A stretch of 64,000 nucleotides of DNA from contig NZ_CP152276.1 of assembly GCF_038719015.1 (NCBI RefSeq), forward strand, positions 1,064,001-1,128,000, read 5' to 3'. Source of the stretch: Nguyenibacter vanlangensis. Its GTDB lineage: Bacteria; Pseudomonadota; Alphaproteobacteria; Acetobacterales; Acetobacteraceae. Under the pieces are notes generated by a model. That model saw nothing but the letters and a program-made list of their open reading frames with translations. It searched no databases and was not told the origin of the DNA. Within the stretch, counting starts at the first letter, position 1. Each line of letters begins with the position of its first letter. Below are positions 36,822 through 45,265 of the stretch, in pieces. The translations under genes were made by a program, and so were the position numbers.

Positions 36822-39434
36822 ATGACCGAGAATACGCCCGCCTCCTACGATTTCCGCACGGCCGAGCCGCGATGGCAAGCGGAATGGGACCGAGCGGGCG
36901 CCTTCGACGTCCCCGACGTCCCCCCCGCCGACCGCCCGAAATATTACGTGCTCGAGATGTTCCCCTACCCGTCGGGGCAGCTCCACATGGGCCATGTCCG
37001 CAACTACACGCTGGGCGACGTCGTGGCGCGCTACAAGCGCGCCCGCGGCTATTCCGTGCTCCATCCCATGGGGTGGGACGCGTTCGGCCTGCCGGCGGAA
37101 AACGCGGCGCGCGAACGCGGCGTCCATCCCCAGACCTGGACGCTGGACAATATCGCCGCGATGCGCGGCACGCTGAAGCGGCTCGGCTTCTCCTTCAACT
37201 GGGACCGCGAGATCGCCACCTGCCTGCCCGACTATTACGGCAAGCAGCAGAAGCTGTTCCTGGACATGCTGCGCGCCGGCCTGGTCGAACGCCGCGAAAG
37301 CTGGGTCAACTGGGACCCGGTGGACCATACCGTGCTGGCGAACGAACAGGTGGTCGACGGCCGCGGCTGGCGCTCGGGCGCGCTGATCGAAAAGAAGCAA
37401 TTGTCGCAGTGGTTCCTGCGCATCACCAAATTCGCGCCCGAACTGCTCGACGGCCTGTCTCACCTGCCCCGCTGGCCCGAGCGCGTGCGCGCCATGCAGG
37501 AACGCTGGATCGGCCGCTCGGTCGGCGCACGGGTCCGATTCGCGCTGCACGCCCCCCCGCCGGGCTTCGATACCGACCTGGATTCGGTCGAAATCTTCAC
37601 CACCCGTCCCGACACGCTGTTCGGCATGTCCTTCCTGGCGGTCGCGGCCGACCATCCCCTGGCCGCCAAGGTGGCGCAGACCAATCCCGACGCCGCCGCC
37701 TTCATCGCCGAATGCCGCCGCCTGGGCACGTCCGAGGAAGCGATCGAAACCGCCGAGAAGCGCGGCTTCGACACCGGGCTGCGCGTCGCGCACCCCTTCA
37801 TGCCCGATCGCAGCTTCCCGGTCTGGATCGCCAATTTCGTGCTGATGGAATACGGCACCGGCGCAATCTTCGGCTGCCCCTCCGGCGACCAGCGCGATCT
37901 CGATTTCGCCAATAAATACAATTTGTTAGTTACACCGGTCATCCTTCCGCCGGGCGCTGAAAACACAACTTTCTCCATAACGGACAAAGCCTGGGACGGC
38001 GACGGCACCCTCATCAATTCCGGCTTCCTCGACGGCCTCGACAGCACCACCGCCAAAGCCGAAGCCATCGCCCGCCTCGAAGCCATGGGCATCGGCCGCG
38101 GCGTGGTCAATTGGCGCCTGCGCGACTGGGGCATCTCCCGCCAGCGCTACTGGGGCTGCCCGATTCCCGTCATCCACTGCCCCGCCTGCGGCGCGGTCCC
38201 GGTCCCCGACGCGCACCTGCCCGTCGTCCTGCCGGAAGACGTCACGTTCGACCGCCCCGGCAACCCGCTGGACCATCACCCGACCTGGAAACACGTCGCC
38301 TGCCCGAACTGCGGCGCCGACGCGACGCGCGAGACGGACACGTTCGATACGTTCGTCGACAGTTCGTGGTATTTCGCGCGCTTCACCGCCCCGCACGCCG
38401 CAACCCCCACGGTGCGTGGCGCCGCCGATGGCTGGCTGCCGGTCGATCAATATATCGGCGGCATCGAGCACGCGATCCTGCACCTGCTCTACGCCCGCTT
38501 CTTCACCCGCGCGATGCATGAAACCGGCCATGTCGGCCTGAACGAGCCGTTCAACGGACTGTTCACCCAGGGCATGGTGAACCACGAAAGCTATCGCGAC
38601 GCCGACGGCCAATGGCTGTATCCGGACGAGGTCGAACGCACCGCCGACGGCGCAAAACGCCGCGACACCGGCGCACCCGTCACGATCGGCCGCGTCGAGA
38701 AAATGTCCAAATCCAAGCGCAACACGGTGGCGCCGGTCGCCATCATCGAACGCTTCGGCGCCGACACCGCGCGCTGGTTCGTCCTGTCCGACAGCCCGCC
38801 GGACCGCGACATGGAATGGACCGAGGCCGGCGTGTCAGGGGCCGCACGCTTCCTGCAGCGTCTGTACCGCACCGTCCGCCAGGTTGCCGAAACGGTCCCG
38901 GCGGCGAACGCCGTCATTCCCCCCTCGGCGGCAGCCGACGCATTGCGCCGCACCACCCACCGCACCATCGCCGCGGTAACCGAGGCGCTGGAAGGCTTTG
39001 CGATCAATGTCGCGGTGGCGCGCCTGCACGAGCTGACATCGGCTCTGGCCGATTCCGAACGCGCCGCGCAAGACGAAGGCATGGACCATGCCCGCCGGGA
39101 AGCCGCATGCGCGCTCTGCCTATTGACCGCGCCTATGGTCCCCCATCAGGCGGAAGAGATGCTGGCCCTGCTGGAACCCGGACTAGCACCCGCGGTCAAC
39201 CGCGCCTGGCCGATCGCCGAGCCTGAATTGCTGGTGGCACGCCAGGTCACGATCGCGGTACAGATCATGGGCAAGTTACGCGGAACCGTGGACGCCGCGC
39301 CGGACGCCCCAGCCGATGACGTCATCGCGCTGGCCGAGAGCGAACCCAACGTCGCACGGCTTCTGGAAGGCAAGCGTATCGTCAAGCGTATCCATGTGCC
39401 GAACCGGATCATCAATTTCGTAGTCGCGGGCTGA
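36822..39434 (+). CDS. leuS: Leucyl-tRNA synthetase
   Basis: 870 residues. Class I signatures are HMGH (55-58) and KMSKS (627-631). The CP1 editing domain lies at about 225-420 ([24 protein letters not shown]), the zinc-like insertion has CPACG and CPNCG pairs, and the anticodon-binding and C-terminal domains are complete. The four bases between its stop and lptE start imply coupling. The DUF3576-leuS-lptE-holA order is typical of this class of bacteria. Confidence 0.97.
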   Translation: MTENTPASYDFRTAEPRWQAEWDRAGAFDVPDVPPADRPKYYVLEMFPYPSGQLHMGHVRNYTLGDVVARYKRARGYSVLHPMGWDAFGLPAENAARERGVHPQTWTLDNIAAMRGTLKRLGFSFNWDREIATCLPDYYGKQQKLFLDMLRAGLVERRESWVNWDPVDHTVLANEQVVDGRGWRSGALIEKKQLSQWFLRITKFAPELLDGLSHLPRWPERVRAMQERWIGRSVGARVRFALHAPPPGFDTDLDSVEIFTTRPDTLFGMSFLAVAADHPLAAKVAQTNPDAAAFIAECRRLGTSEEAIETAEKRGFDTGLRVAHPFMPDRSFPVWIANFVLMEYGTGAIFGCPSGDQRDLDFANKYNLLVTPVILPPGAENTTFSITDKAWDGDGTLINSGFLDGLDSTTAKAEAIARLEAMGIGRGVVNWRLRDWGISRQRYWGCPIPVIHCPACGAVPVPDAHLPVVLPEDVTFDRPGNPLDHHPTWKHVACPNCGADATRETDTFDTFVDSSWYFARFTAPHAATPTVRGAADGWLPVDQYIGGIEHAILHLLYARFFTRAMHETGHVGLNEPFNGLFTQGMVNHESYRDADGQWLYPDEVERTADGAKRRDTGAPVTIGRVEKMSKSKRNTVAPVAIIERFGADTARWFVLSDSPPDRDMEWTEAGVSGAARFLQRLYRTVRQVAETVPAANAVIPPSAAADALRRTTHRTIAAVTEALEGFAINVAVARLHELTSALADSERAAQDEGMDHARREAACALCLLTAPMVPHQAEEMLALLEPGLAPAVNRAWPIAEPELLVARQVTIAVQIMGKLRGTVDAAPDAPADDVIALAESEPNVARLLEGKRIVKRIHVPNRIINFVVAG

Positions 39435-39438
39435 CCGA

Positions 39439-40188
39439 ATGAATGGCTCCTTCCGCCTCCGCCCATCCTCCCCTTGCCGTGCAGCCCGCACGGGGGTTGT
39501 GGCTGCGGCCCTTCTCGGACTGGGCGGATGCGGGTTCCAGCCGCTTTACGGATCATCCGACACCCATCCGATGGCCGGAGGCACCATTCCTCAGAAGCTG
39601 CAGCAAGTTTATGTCGCCAGTATCCCCGAACGGTACGGGCAGGAATTACGGCTGTTCCTGCAGCAGGACATGGCCGGTGCGGAGGCAGAGAATCCCAGTC
39701 TCTACACGCTTCGCGTCAGTTCCTACGTGATGAACGAGGCCATCGACATCCACCAGGACAATACGTCCGGCCGTACGCGGGCTACCGCCCATGCACACTG
39801 GGCACTCTACACGGTCGCCCCCAGCCCAGTGCTGCTGACGCAAGGCGATGCCCAGACGGTAGACGGCGAGAACGAGACGTTCGAACAATATTTCGCCCAA
39901 AACCTGAACCAGGCGACCCTGGGGCGGCGTGTTGCCAATACGATCGCCGATCGCATTACCCAACAGGTGGCGATCTGGTTCCGCACCCACGCCCAGCCGG
40001 CGCAGCGCGTAGCGGCGCCACGCCCGGTCTATATCGATCCGACGGTCATGCCGAATTCGAACAATGACTTCCCCGCGCAATCGGTAGGCGAGGACGGCAT
40101 GCCCGCAGTCGCTATCGGCCGTTCTCAGCCCAACCCATCCGGCGCATCAGACGCCGAACCGCAAAACGGGACGATCAACAGCCAGTGA
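39439..40188 (+). CDS. lptE: LPS-assembly lipoprotein LptE
   Basis: 249 residues. A signal peptide with lipobox LGGC is followed by GFQPLYG, the LptE hallmark, then the alpha/beta sandwich (VYVASIPERYGQELRLFLQQDM, TLRVSSY, LGRRVANTIADRITQQVAIWF). It plugs the LptD barrel that delivers lipopolysaccharide to the outer leaflet. The C-terminal 60 residues are Pro/Asn-rich and less conserved. It starts 4 bases after leuS and overlaps holA. Confidence 0.9.
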   Translation: MNGSFRLRPSSPCRAARTGVVAAALLGLGGCGFQPLYGSSDTHPMAGGTIPQKLQQVYVASIPERYGQELRLFLQQDMAGAEAENPSLYTLRVSSYVMNEAIDIHQDNTSGRTRATAHAHWALYTVAPSPVLLTQGDAQTVDGENETFEQYFAQNLNQATLGRRVANTIADRITQQVAIWFRTHAQPAQRVAAPRPVYIDPTVMPNSNNDFPAQSVGEDGMPAVAIGRSQPNPSGASDAEPQNGTINSQ

Positions 40189-41201
40189 AGATCGACGCCC
40201 GCTCGGTCGCACGTATCCTGCGTGAACCTGGTGCATTGCGTGCTATCCTGCTGCACGGCGACGACACCGGCCTGATCCGCGAACGCGCCCGCCAAGCAGC
40301 GACGGCTATTGCGCCACAGTTGGACGACCCGTTCCGTGTCGTTATTCTAGACCGCGATGCGCCAGAAAGGCTTGAAGAGGAAGTCTTCGCCCTGTCTCTG
40401 ACCGGCGGCCGCCGCGTCATCTGGATTCGCGAAGGCGGCGATTCCCTAGCCAACCCACTGAAAACCAGCCTGTCCCAGTCGTCGGAGACGCTAGTCGTCA
40501 TAGAAGCCCCCGGCCTGGCTGCACGCTCACGTCTGCGCAGCCTGATCGAAGCCCATGCGCAATGTGCCGCGATCGGCTGCTATCCCGAGGAAGGACGCGC
40601 ACTGGAAGCGTCAATCCGCCAGATGCTGGTCGAGGAAGATATCCGCATCAATCCCGACGCGCTTGCATGGTTTGCCAGTCAATTGGGCCCCGACCGCGCC
40701 GCCACACGGGGAGAGGTCGAGAAGTTGGTGCTCTATGCCGGCCGAGGCGGTCAGCTTTCACTGGACGATGTTCGGGCCTGCATCGGTGACGCAGCGGGAG
40801 TCTCACTTGAGGACGCAGCCTTCGCCGCCACTGTGGGCGATCGGGCCGGCGCCGATCTAGCGATCGAGCGTGCATTGGCCGAGGGAACGAGTCCGATTGC
40901 GATTGCACGTGCTTTACTATCGCACCTGCACCGGCTGCGCCGCGCCCGCATTGCCATGGATGGCGGTCAAAGCCGCGCGGACGCCATGCGCGCTCTGCGT
41001 CCTCCCGTCTTTTTCAAGCGCACCGACGCGTTTGGCCAGGCCCTATCATTGTGGACTACCGACCGGCTGATGGAGGCCGCCATGCAAACCCAGGCCCTTG
41101 AGCGAGACTGCAAGCAAACCGGCGCACCGGATCTGACTCTCTGTCGCCGCCATATCGCCCGTCTGGCGTCGACCGCCAGGCTGCCGCGCCGCGGACGCTA
41201 A
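40185..41201 (+). CDS. holA: DNA polymerase III subunit delta
   Basis: 338 residues. The start is GTG at 40185, overlapping the lptE stop (GTGA), which indicates translational coupling. The AAA+-like clamp-loader fold is visible: AILLHGDDTGLIRERA, VIWIREGGDSL, LPEEGRALEASIRQ-like region and the C-terminal helical collar. Delta opens the beta clamp. The last ~10 residues are Arg-rich. Confidence 0.92.
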   Translation: MKIDARSVARILREPGALRAILLHGDDTGLIRERARQAATAIAPQLDDPFRVVILDRDAPERLEEEVFALSLTGGRRVIWIREGGDSLANPLKTSLSQSSETLVVIEAPGLAARSRLRSLIEAHAQCAAIGCYPEEGRALEASIRQMLVEEDIRINPDALAWFASQLGPDRAATRGEVEKLVLYAGRGGQLSLDDVRACIGDAAGVSLEDAAFAATVGDRAGADLAIERALAEGTSPIAIARALLSHLHRLRRARIAMDGGQSRADAMRALRPPVFFKRTDAFGQALSLWTTDRLMEAAMQTQALERDCKQTGAPDLTLCRRHIARLASTARLPRRGR

Positions 41202-41224
41202 TGCTTCCTACGGTCGCACGACGC

Positions 41225-41252
41225 TTGCCCTCACCTCATCGATCGGCTACAA
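41225..41252 (+). promoter_or_regulatory. Candidate promoter of the tRNA-Arg gene
   Basis: TTGCCC (41225-41230) and CTACAA (41247-41252) are separated by 16 bases and end 12 bases before the tRNA. Both are imperfect matches to the housekeeping consensus, so this is a plausible rather than proven assignment. Confidence 0.35.
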
Positions 41253-41264
41253 AAAACCAAGTGT

Positions 41265-41564
41265 GTCCGCGTAGCTCAGCAGGATAGAGCACAGGATTCC
41301 TGGTTCAAATTGGGCGTCATGACGGGAAACCCCATGACGGATCCGCTCAAATTCGGGGAACGCTCTGACCGTGCGTCGTGCCAATCCCGAGCCAAGCCCG
41401 GCTTTGCCGGGACGGTGTAGAGACTGGACGGGCGGCGCCTGTCGGCCTTTGGGCCTATGGCGAAGGGACAGTCCAGACCACGAACGCCATCACCGATGGC
41501 GGCGGTGAAAGCCGAAGTGGGATGAATCCTGGGGCCGTGGGTTCGAATCCCGCCGCGGACACCA
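41265..41564 (+). tRNA. tRNA-Arg (anticodon CCU), interrupted by a group I intron
   Basis: The exons at 41265-41301 and 41525-41564 join to a 77-nt tRNA with encoded CCA. Acceptor stem GTCCGCG pairs with CGCGGAC; D stem GCTC/GAGC; anticodon stem CAGGA/TCCTG around the loop TTCCTAA, so the anticodon is CCT; variable loop GGGCC; T arm GTGGG-TTCGAAT-CCCGC. The 5' exon ends at U36 and the 3' exon starts at A37. Without removing the intron no normal tRNA folds. It reads AGG codons. Confidence 0.95.
41302..41524 (+). ncRNA. Self-splicing group I intron (IC3-like), 223 nt, no ORF
   Basis: The intron follows the U of the anticodon and ends in G (41524), as group I introns require. The guide GGG (41312-41314) can pair with exon CCU, giving the U-G wobble at the splice site. 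P2 is GTCATG/CATGAC with a GAAA loop (41316-41338). P6 is CCCGGC-TTT-GCCGGG. P7 is CTGGAC (41424-41429) with GTCCAG (41471-41476). The core stretches CTCAAATTCGGGGAA, GAGCCAAGC and GGTGTAGAGACT closely resemble the Azoarcus tRNA-Ile and Agrobacterium tRNA-Arg introns. Compact size and absence of an ORF fit subgroup IC3. Confidence 0.94.
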
Positions 41565-41580
41565 CACTTTCTTCAAAGTG
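41565..41580 (+). terminator. Hairpin after the tRNA
   Basis: CACTTT and AAAGTG pair around the loop CTTC immediately after the encoded CCA. A T-rich but interrupted tail (TTCTGCTGTTATTTGCTTTTT) follows. Plausible intrinsic terminator of the tRNA transcript. The rest of the gap up to 41770 shows no gene. Confidence 0.5.
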
Positions 41581-41770
41581 TTCTGCTGTTATTTGCTTTT
41601 TGATGCCGGCATCGCGCCTTAGTGTTACCGTTTCTCGGCGCAAAAAAGCCGGTGATCGAGGCGTTTCTCCGTGGACACACAGGACGGAAGCTGTTTTGGT
41701 CAAATCAAGTGTGACGACGGCAACGCCTCTGAGGTATTTATGGCGGTGAGTTGGAGAGTTGGCTGACGCC

Positions 41771-42388
41771 ATGAACATTCAAAAAAAAAACAACGTCTGC
41801 TCGCCGGTCCGACTGTTTGACAATCCCTGGCTCGAACGACTGACTTTCATTTCGTTTACGACTTTCCTGGCCGTATGGTTGCCGATCGTGTTGACGGTCT
41901 GCATCGGCGCAATATGGCATGCACGCTCCATGTCGTCGTTTATCGCGCTCGGCCTTCTCGGGCTGATGACATGGTTTTTGTTCGAATATTGCGTGCATCG
42001 TTTTCTTTTTCATTTCAAAGCCAGAACTCCAAAAGGAAAAACGTTCATATTCCTAGTGCATGGCAACCACCACGCCCAACCGAACCACCCATTGCGAAGC
42101 CTGATGCCCTTCGGCGCCTCGCTTCCCCTGGCCGTGGTCCTTGGAGCGCTGGTCGTCGGAGTTGCCGGTCTGGAACACGGGCTCGATTTCCTGTCAGGTT
42201 TCCTGGCGGGCTATGTCTGTTATGACGTAACGCACTACGCGTGCCATCATTTCAAGGCTCAGAACAAGATCTTCATGATGATCAAGCGTCATCATTTGCT
42301 TCATCATTATCAAGACCCAGACATGAATCACGCGATTTCTCTGCCCATTCTGGATAAGATATTCCTCACGCTTCATAAAAATAAATAG
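41771..42388 (+). CDS. Fatty acid hydroxylase / sterol desaturase superfamily protein
   Basis: 205 residues from the ATG at 41771; a TTG at 41759 with GGAG nearby is an alternative. The di-iron His clusters are all visible: HRFLFH, HGNHH, HYACHH and HHLLHH, between four hydrophobic segments. It resembles the short fatty-acid 2-hydroxylases (FA2H-like), which hydroxylate lipid acyl chains in the membrane. Codon use is noticeably less GC-biased than the genes to its left. It opens the polysaccharide block. Confidence 0.85.
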   Translation: MNIQKKNNVCSPVRLFDNPWLERLTFISFTTFLAVWLPIVLTVCIGAIWHARSMSSFIALGLLGLMTWFLFEYCVHRFLFHFKARTPKGKTFIFLVHGNHHAQPNHPLRSLMPFGASLPLAVVLGALVVGVAGLEHGLDFLSGFLAGYVCYDVTHYACHHFKAQNKIFMMIKRHHLLHHYQDPDMNHAISLPILDKIFLTLHKNK

Positions 42389-42422
42389 AAACTACGACGC
42401 AACGCCATAAGCCCACACATTG

Positions 42423-43604
42423 ATGACCACGCACGTCGACCCCGATTGTCTCATATGGCTCGACGGACGCAATTATGGCCGAAAAGGCGGAACCGGTGTT
42501 GCGACATACGCCACGGCGCTTGCCGACGCTCTTGTCGCGATGAACATGCCCCCGTCCATCCTGCTGGAACAGGAAGAACCTGCCCGCTCTTCCGGGCGTA
42601 CGACGCCCCTGCCCCTTCTGCGGGCACTCCACGCACGACCGACCGTGCGGCGCCTCGGTCCCACGTCGCTGCTCAGCCGTGATCTATATCGAAGCGCCCA
42701 TGTCCATTTCGGATTGCGCCGCCGTTTCATGCCACTGCGCACGCCACATCCACCGCGAATGATCCATTGGACCTATCCCCTTCCTCTGCATTTGGAGGGG
42801 ACCCTGAACATAACCACCATCCACGACCTGATCCCTCTCACTCATCCGCACCTGACCGGCATCGACTCCAAGCGCTTCCGGCGGCTGATCAACGAAGCCG
42901 TCATACGGGCGGATGCGATCATTACGGTTTCGGAAACCGTCAGGCGGCAAATCATCGAACGGCTGGGCACCCCTCCCGACAAGATCACAAATCTGTCCCA
43001 GCCCGTGGAATTTTCGACAGATCAATTGACCGAAATCGCCGGGGTCCCCCCGATCGCCGCGGACGGGGCGTTCATCTTTGTCGGACGCATTGAGGCGCGC
43101 AAGAATATCGACCGCCTGCTGAAGGCACATGCTCGGTCGAGAACACGCACGCCACTCATCCTGATCGGGCCCGATGGGGATGACGCTCCGGACCTGTCAT
43201 CCCGTGCTCCGACAAGCACCGTCATTCGTATTCCATGGATCGACCGGATCGGTCTGCTGCGCACGCTCATGGGGGCCAAGGCTCTTCTGTTCCCGTCCCT
43301 TGCGGAGGGCTTCGGCCTTCCTATCCTCGAAGCGATGGCGCTTGGCACGCCCGTCATGACGTCGCGGGGCGGAGCAACGGAGGAAATCGGAGGCGATGCC
43401 GCGCTGCTGGTCGATCCGTATGATATCGATGCCATGGCGGACGCAATCGCGCGGCTGGATACGCCCACGAAAGACGGCGACCTGCCGCGGTCCCTGATCG
43501 TCAAGGGACATGCACGCCGCAGAGCGTTCTCTCGAGAGAATTTCCGCAACGCGCTCGGCACATTTTATCGGCAAATCGGCTTCGATCGCGATGCAGGCCA
43601 ATGA
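42423..43604 (+). CDS. GT4-family glycosyltransferase
   Basis: 393 residues from the ATG at 42423. The N-terminus LIWLDGRNYGRKGGTGVATYA is the acceptor-site glycine loop; the donor domain has IFVGRIEARKNIDRLLKA and the E-x7-E segment AEGFGLPILEAMALG. It is similar across its length to the transferase at 49683-50996 (shared HWTYPLP, HDLIPL, and TSRGGATEEIGGDAALLVDPYD-like end), so the two are paralogues. Probably mannosyl- or rhamnosyl-transfer in polysaccharide assembly; specificity unknown. Confidence 0.88.
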   Translation: MTTHVDPDCLIWLDGRNYGRKGGTGVATYATALADALVAMNMPPSILLEQEEPARSSGRTTPLPLLRALHARPTVRRLGPTSLLSRDLYRSAHVHFGLRRRFMPLRTPHPPRMIHWTYPLPLHLEGTLNITTIHDLIPLTHPHLTGIDSKRFRRLINEAVIRADAIITVSETVRRQIIERLGTPPDKITNLSQPVEFSTDQLTEIAGVPPIAADGAFIFVGRIEARKNIDRLLKAHARSRTRTPLILIGPDGDDAPDLSSRAPTSTVIRIPWIDRIGLLRTLMGAKALLFPSLAEGFGLPILEAMALGTPVMTSRGGATEEIGGDAALLVDPYDIDAMADAIARLDTPTKDGDLPRSLIVKGHARRRAFSRENFRNALGTFYRQIGFDRDAGQ

Positions 43605-43631
43605 ATTATTGATCAAACATGAGCCGTTTCG

Positions 43632-45077
43632 TCAGGCCATTCTACCCATCACCAAATCCAAGATCAGACGATGCAGTTCCGCCGGGGTCAGCGCCTGTTC
43701 GCAAGGCTGCGCGCGGCGGCAATCCCCTCCGGAGCGCAGGACGACATACGGGGTGCCGCGCTCTTCGCCCGGAGAGAGCATTCCCCGGATAGACGGCCGG
43801 TGATCCCCAAAGAAAACCAGCAGATAGCTGCGCCCCGTCTTGTCCAATGCCGTCCGCAGTTCGTCCAGCATCCGGTCGCTGTTCGCAAGATGGCCAAGAT
43901 AGGACGCCAGCGATTCACGCGCGCTGCGTCCCGGCCACGGTCCATGATTTTCCATCGTGACGGCATAGAAGAAAGACGGTTCCGTGGCCGTCTCAACAAG
44001 ATGGCTGAGGTAAGCCGCCACCGCCCGATCCTCGGGATAGGGCATGGCCGGGGACGCCACGTGGGGAAACGCCTCTCGGCCGGCGACCTGAGAAAAGCCG
44101 ATCCACGGCATGAGCCGGTCGCGGCGATAGAACGAGAGCGCGTGAGGGTGCACGAAAAACGTCCGATAGCCCGCTCTGCCCAATCTATAAGGGAGAGCAT
44201 ATGTACGATCCCGCACTGCCGTCAGAAACGGATCATAACGGCGGAAACCCAATTCTTCTTCCGACCGCCCGAACAGCAATCCATATTCGGTTCGCATCGT
44301 ATAGGCGCCGAAGCCGCTGACCAGGAGGTCCCCCTGGAAATCCGCATCGCGCCGTGCCCGCTCAAGCCCCGGTAACCGCATCGCCCGATCGACCGCCGGG
44401 ATCGGCAACCTGGTTGGATCCGCAAAGGATTCACACTGGACGACCACCACGATCTCTGTCGATGGTCGCTGCCCATGGTCCGCATCGCCGTGTTTCCGGT
44501 CACCGAGCGGCGGCATGTCGGCCTGCCCCAGCCAGCGTCGCCAATAAAGAAACAGTGTCGCCGGCAATCCCATGCGCACGATATCGGCCCTGAGATCAGG
44601 GATCGGCGCAAGCTTCTCCTCGGGGATCAGGGCCAGCGCGACCACGGAGAGCAGGAAGACCGCCAGCCCCTCCAGATGCGGCCGAAGCGCAAGGTTGACG
44701 GCACGGACCAACAGTGCCGCGCCGACCGGCAGGGCCAGCAGAAAACCCAGCTTTAAATAGCCGGGCAGAGCGAAGACGTAGAATTGGGGCGCCTTCAGCA
44801 GGTTCAATCCCGCGACGATATCGGAGAAGACCACGGGCTCGCCCAACAGCGCAACCTTGATCCTTGAACCGACCCGAACCGCGACGAGCAGCAGAATGCT
44901 GACGGCGCTTCCGACCGAGGATGCCCCCGTTACCGCAAGTCCGGCCGACCAGAATACCGCGCAGATCAGGCAATCGATGATCAGCCGCCAAACCAAGAAG
45001 CGTCCCGCCCTCATGCGGGTCCCGAACAGCTCCACGAAACAGAATACGACGGCGGTACAAAAAAAAGCCAATGCCAT
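43632..45077 (-). CDS. LTA-synthase-like phosphotransferase (sulfatase fold)
   Basis: 481 residues from the ATG at 45077. Five hydrophobic segments occupy residues 1-155, then a periplasmic sulfatase-fold domain. The metal and nucleophile residues of the LtaS/OpgB group are in place: E216 in VVQCESF, T260 in GAYTMRTEYGLLFG, H377 in MENHGPW and D424-H425 in FFGDHRPS. Such enzymes transfer phosphoglycerol or phosphoethanolamine from phospholipid to a glycan. Here it could decorate the capsule or LPS. It is encoded against the flanking genes. Confidence 0.88.
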   Translation of the reverse strand: MALAFFCTAVVFCFVELFGTRMRAGRFLVWRLIIDCLICAVFWSAGLAVTGASSVGSAVSILLLVAVRVGSRIKVALLGEPVVFSDIVAGLNLLKAPQFYVFALPGYLKLGFLLALPVGAALLVRAVNLALRPHLEGLAVFLLSVVALALIPEEKLAPIPDLRADIVRMGLPATLFLYWRRWLGQADMPPLGDRKHGDADHGQRPSTEIVVVVQCESFADPTRLPIPAVDRAMRLPGLERARRDADFQGDLLVSGFGAYTMRTEYGLLFGRSEEELGFRRYDPFLTAVRDRTYALPYRLGRAGYRTFFVHPHALSFYRRDRLMPWIGFSQVAGREAFPHVASPAMPYPEDRAVAAYLSHLVETATEPSFFYAVTMENHGPWPGRSARESLASYLGHLANSDRMLDELRTALDKTGRSYLLVFFGDHRPSIRGMLSPGEERGTPYVVLRSGGDCRRAQPCEQALTPAELHRLILDLVMGRMA

Positions 45078-45133
45078 CAGATCATATCCACGAAGTCGAC
45101 GTAACGAAATTCTTGCATTTTTATTTTTCTGCG

Positions 45134-45164
45134 ATGACTGCCATACATAAAATTGTCCTATAAT
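45134..45164 (+). promoter_or_regulatory. Candidate promoter for the kpsC-kpsS operon
   Basis: A perfect -10 TATAAT at 45159-45164 lies in an AT-rich divergent spacer, about 100 bases before kpsC. The best -35 is ATGACT (45134-45139), with a long 19-base spacer, so the -35 assignment is weak. Confidence 0.4.
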
Positions 45165-45265
45165 AATTCCGGTCGCAGGTCGACTGACGGGCCGGGGCTT
45201 GCATTCGTGGCGGCTTGGGCCGATCCTGATTCGAATATGACCCGCACGGCGCAAAGCGAAAAACG

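Noticed and set aside
41378..41749. Plus-strand frame across the intron and tRNA 3' half
   Set aside because: It lies inside the intron core and the tRNA exon; conservation there is structural, not coding.
41455..41778. Minus-strand frame of 107 codons antisense to the tRNA and intron
   Set aside because: Its AAGFEPTAPGF part is the well-known artefact of translating the reverse strand of a tRNA T arm; the intron and tRNA explain the DNA.
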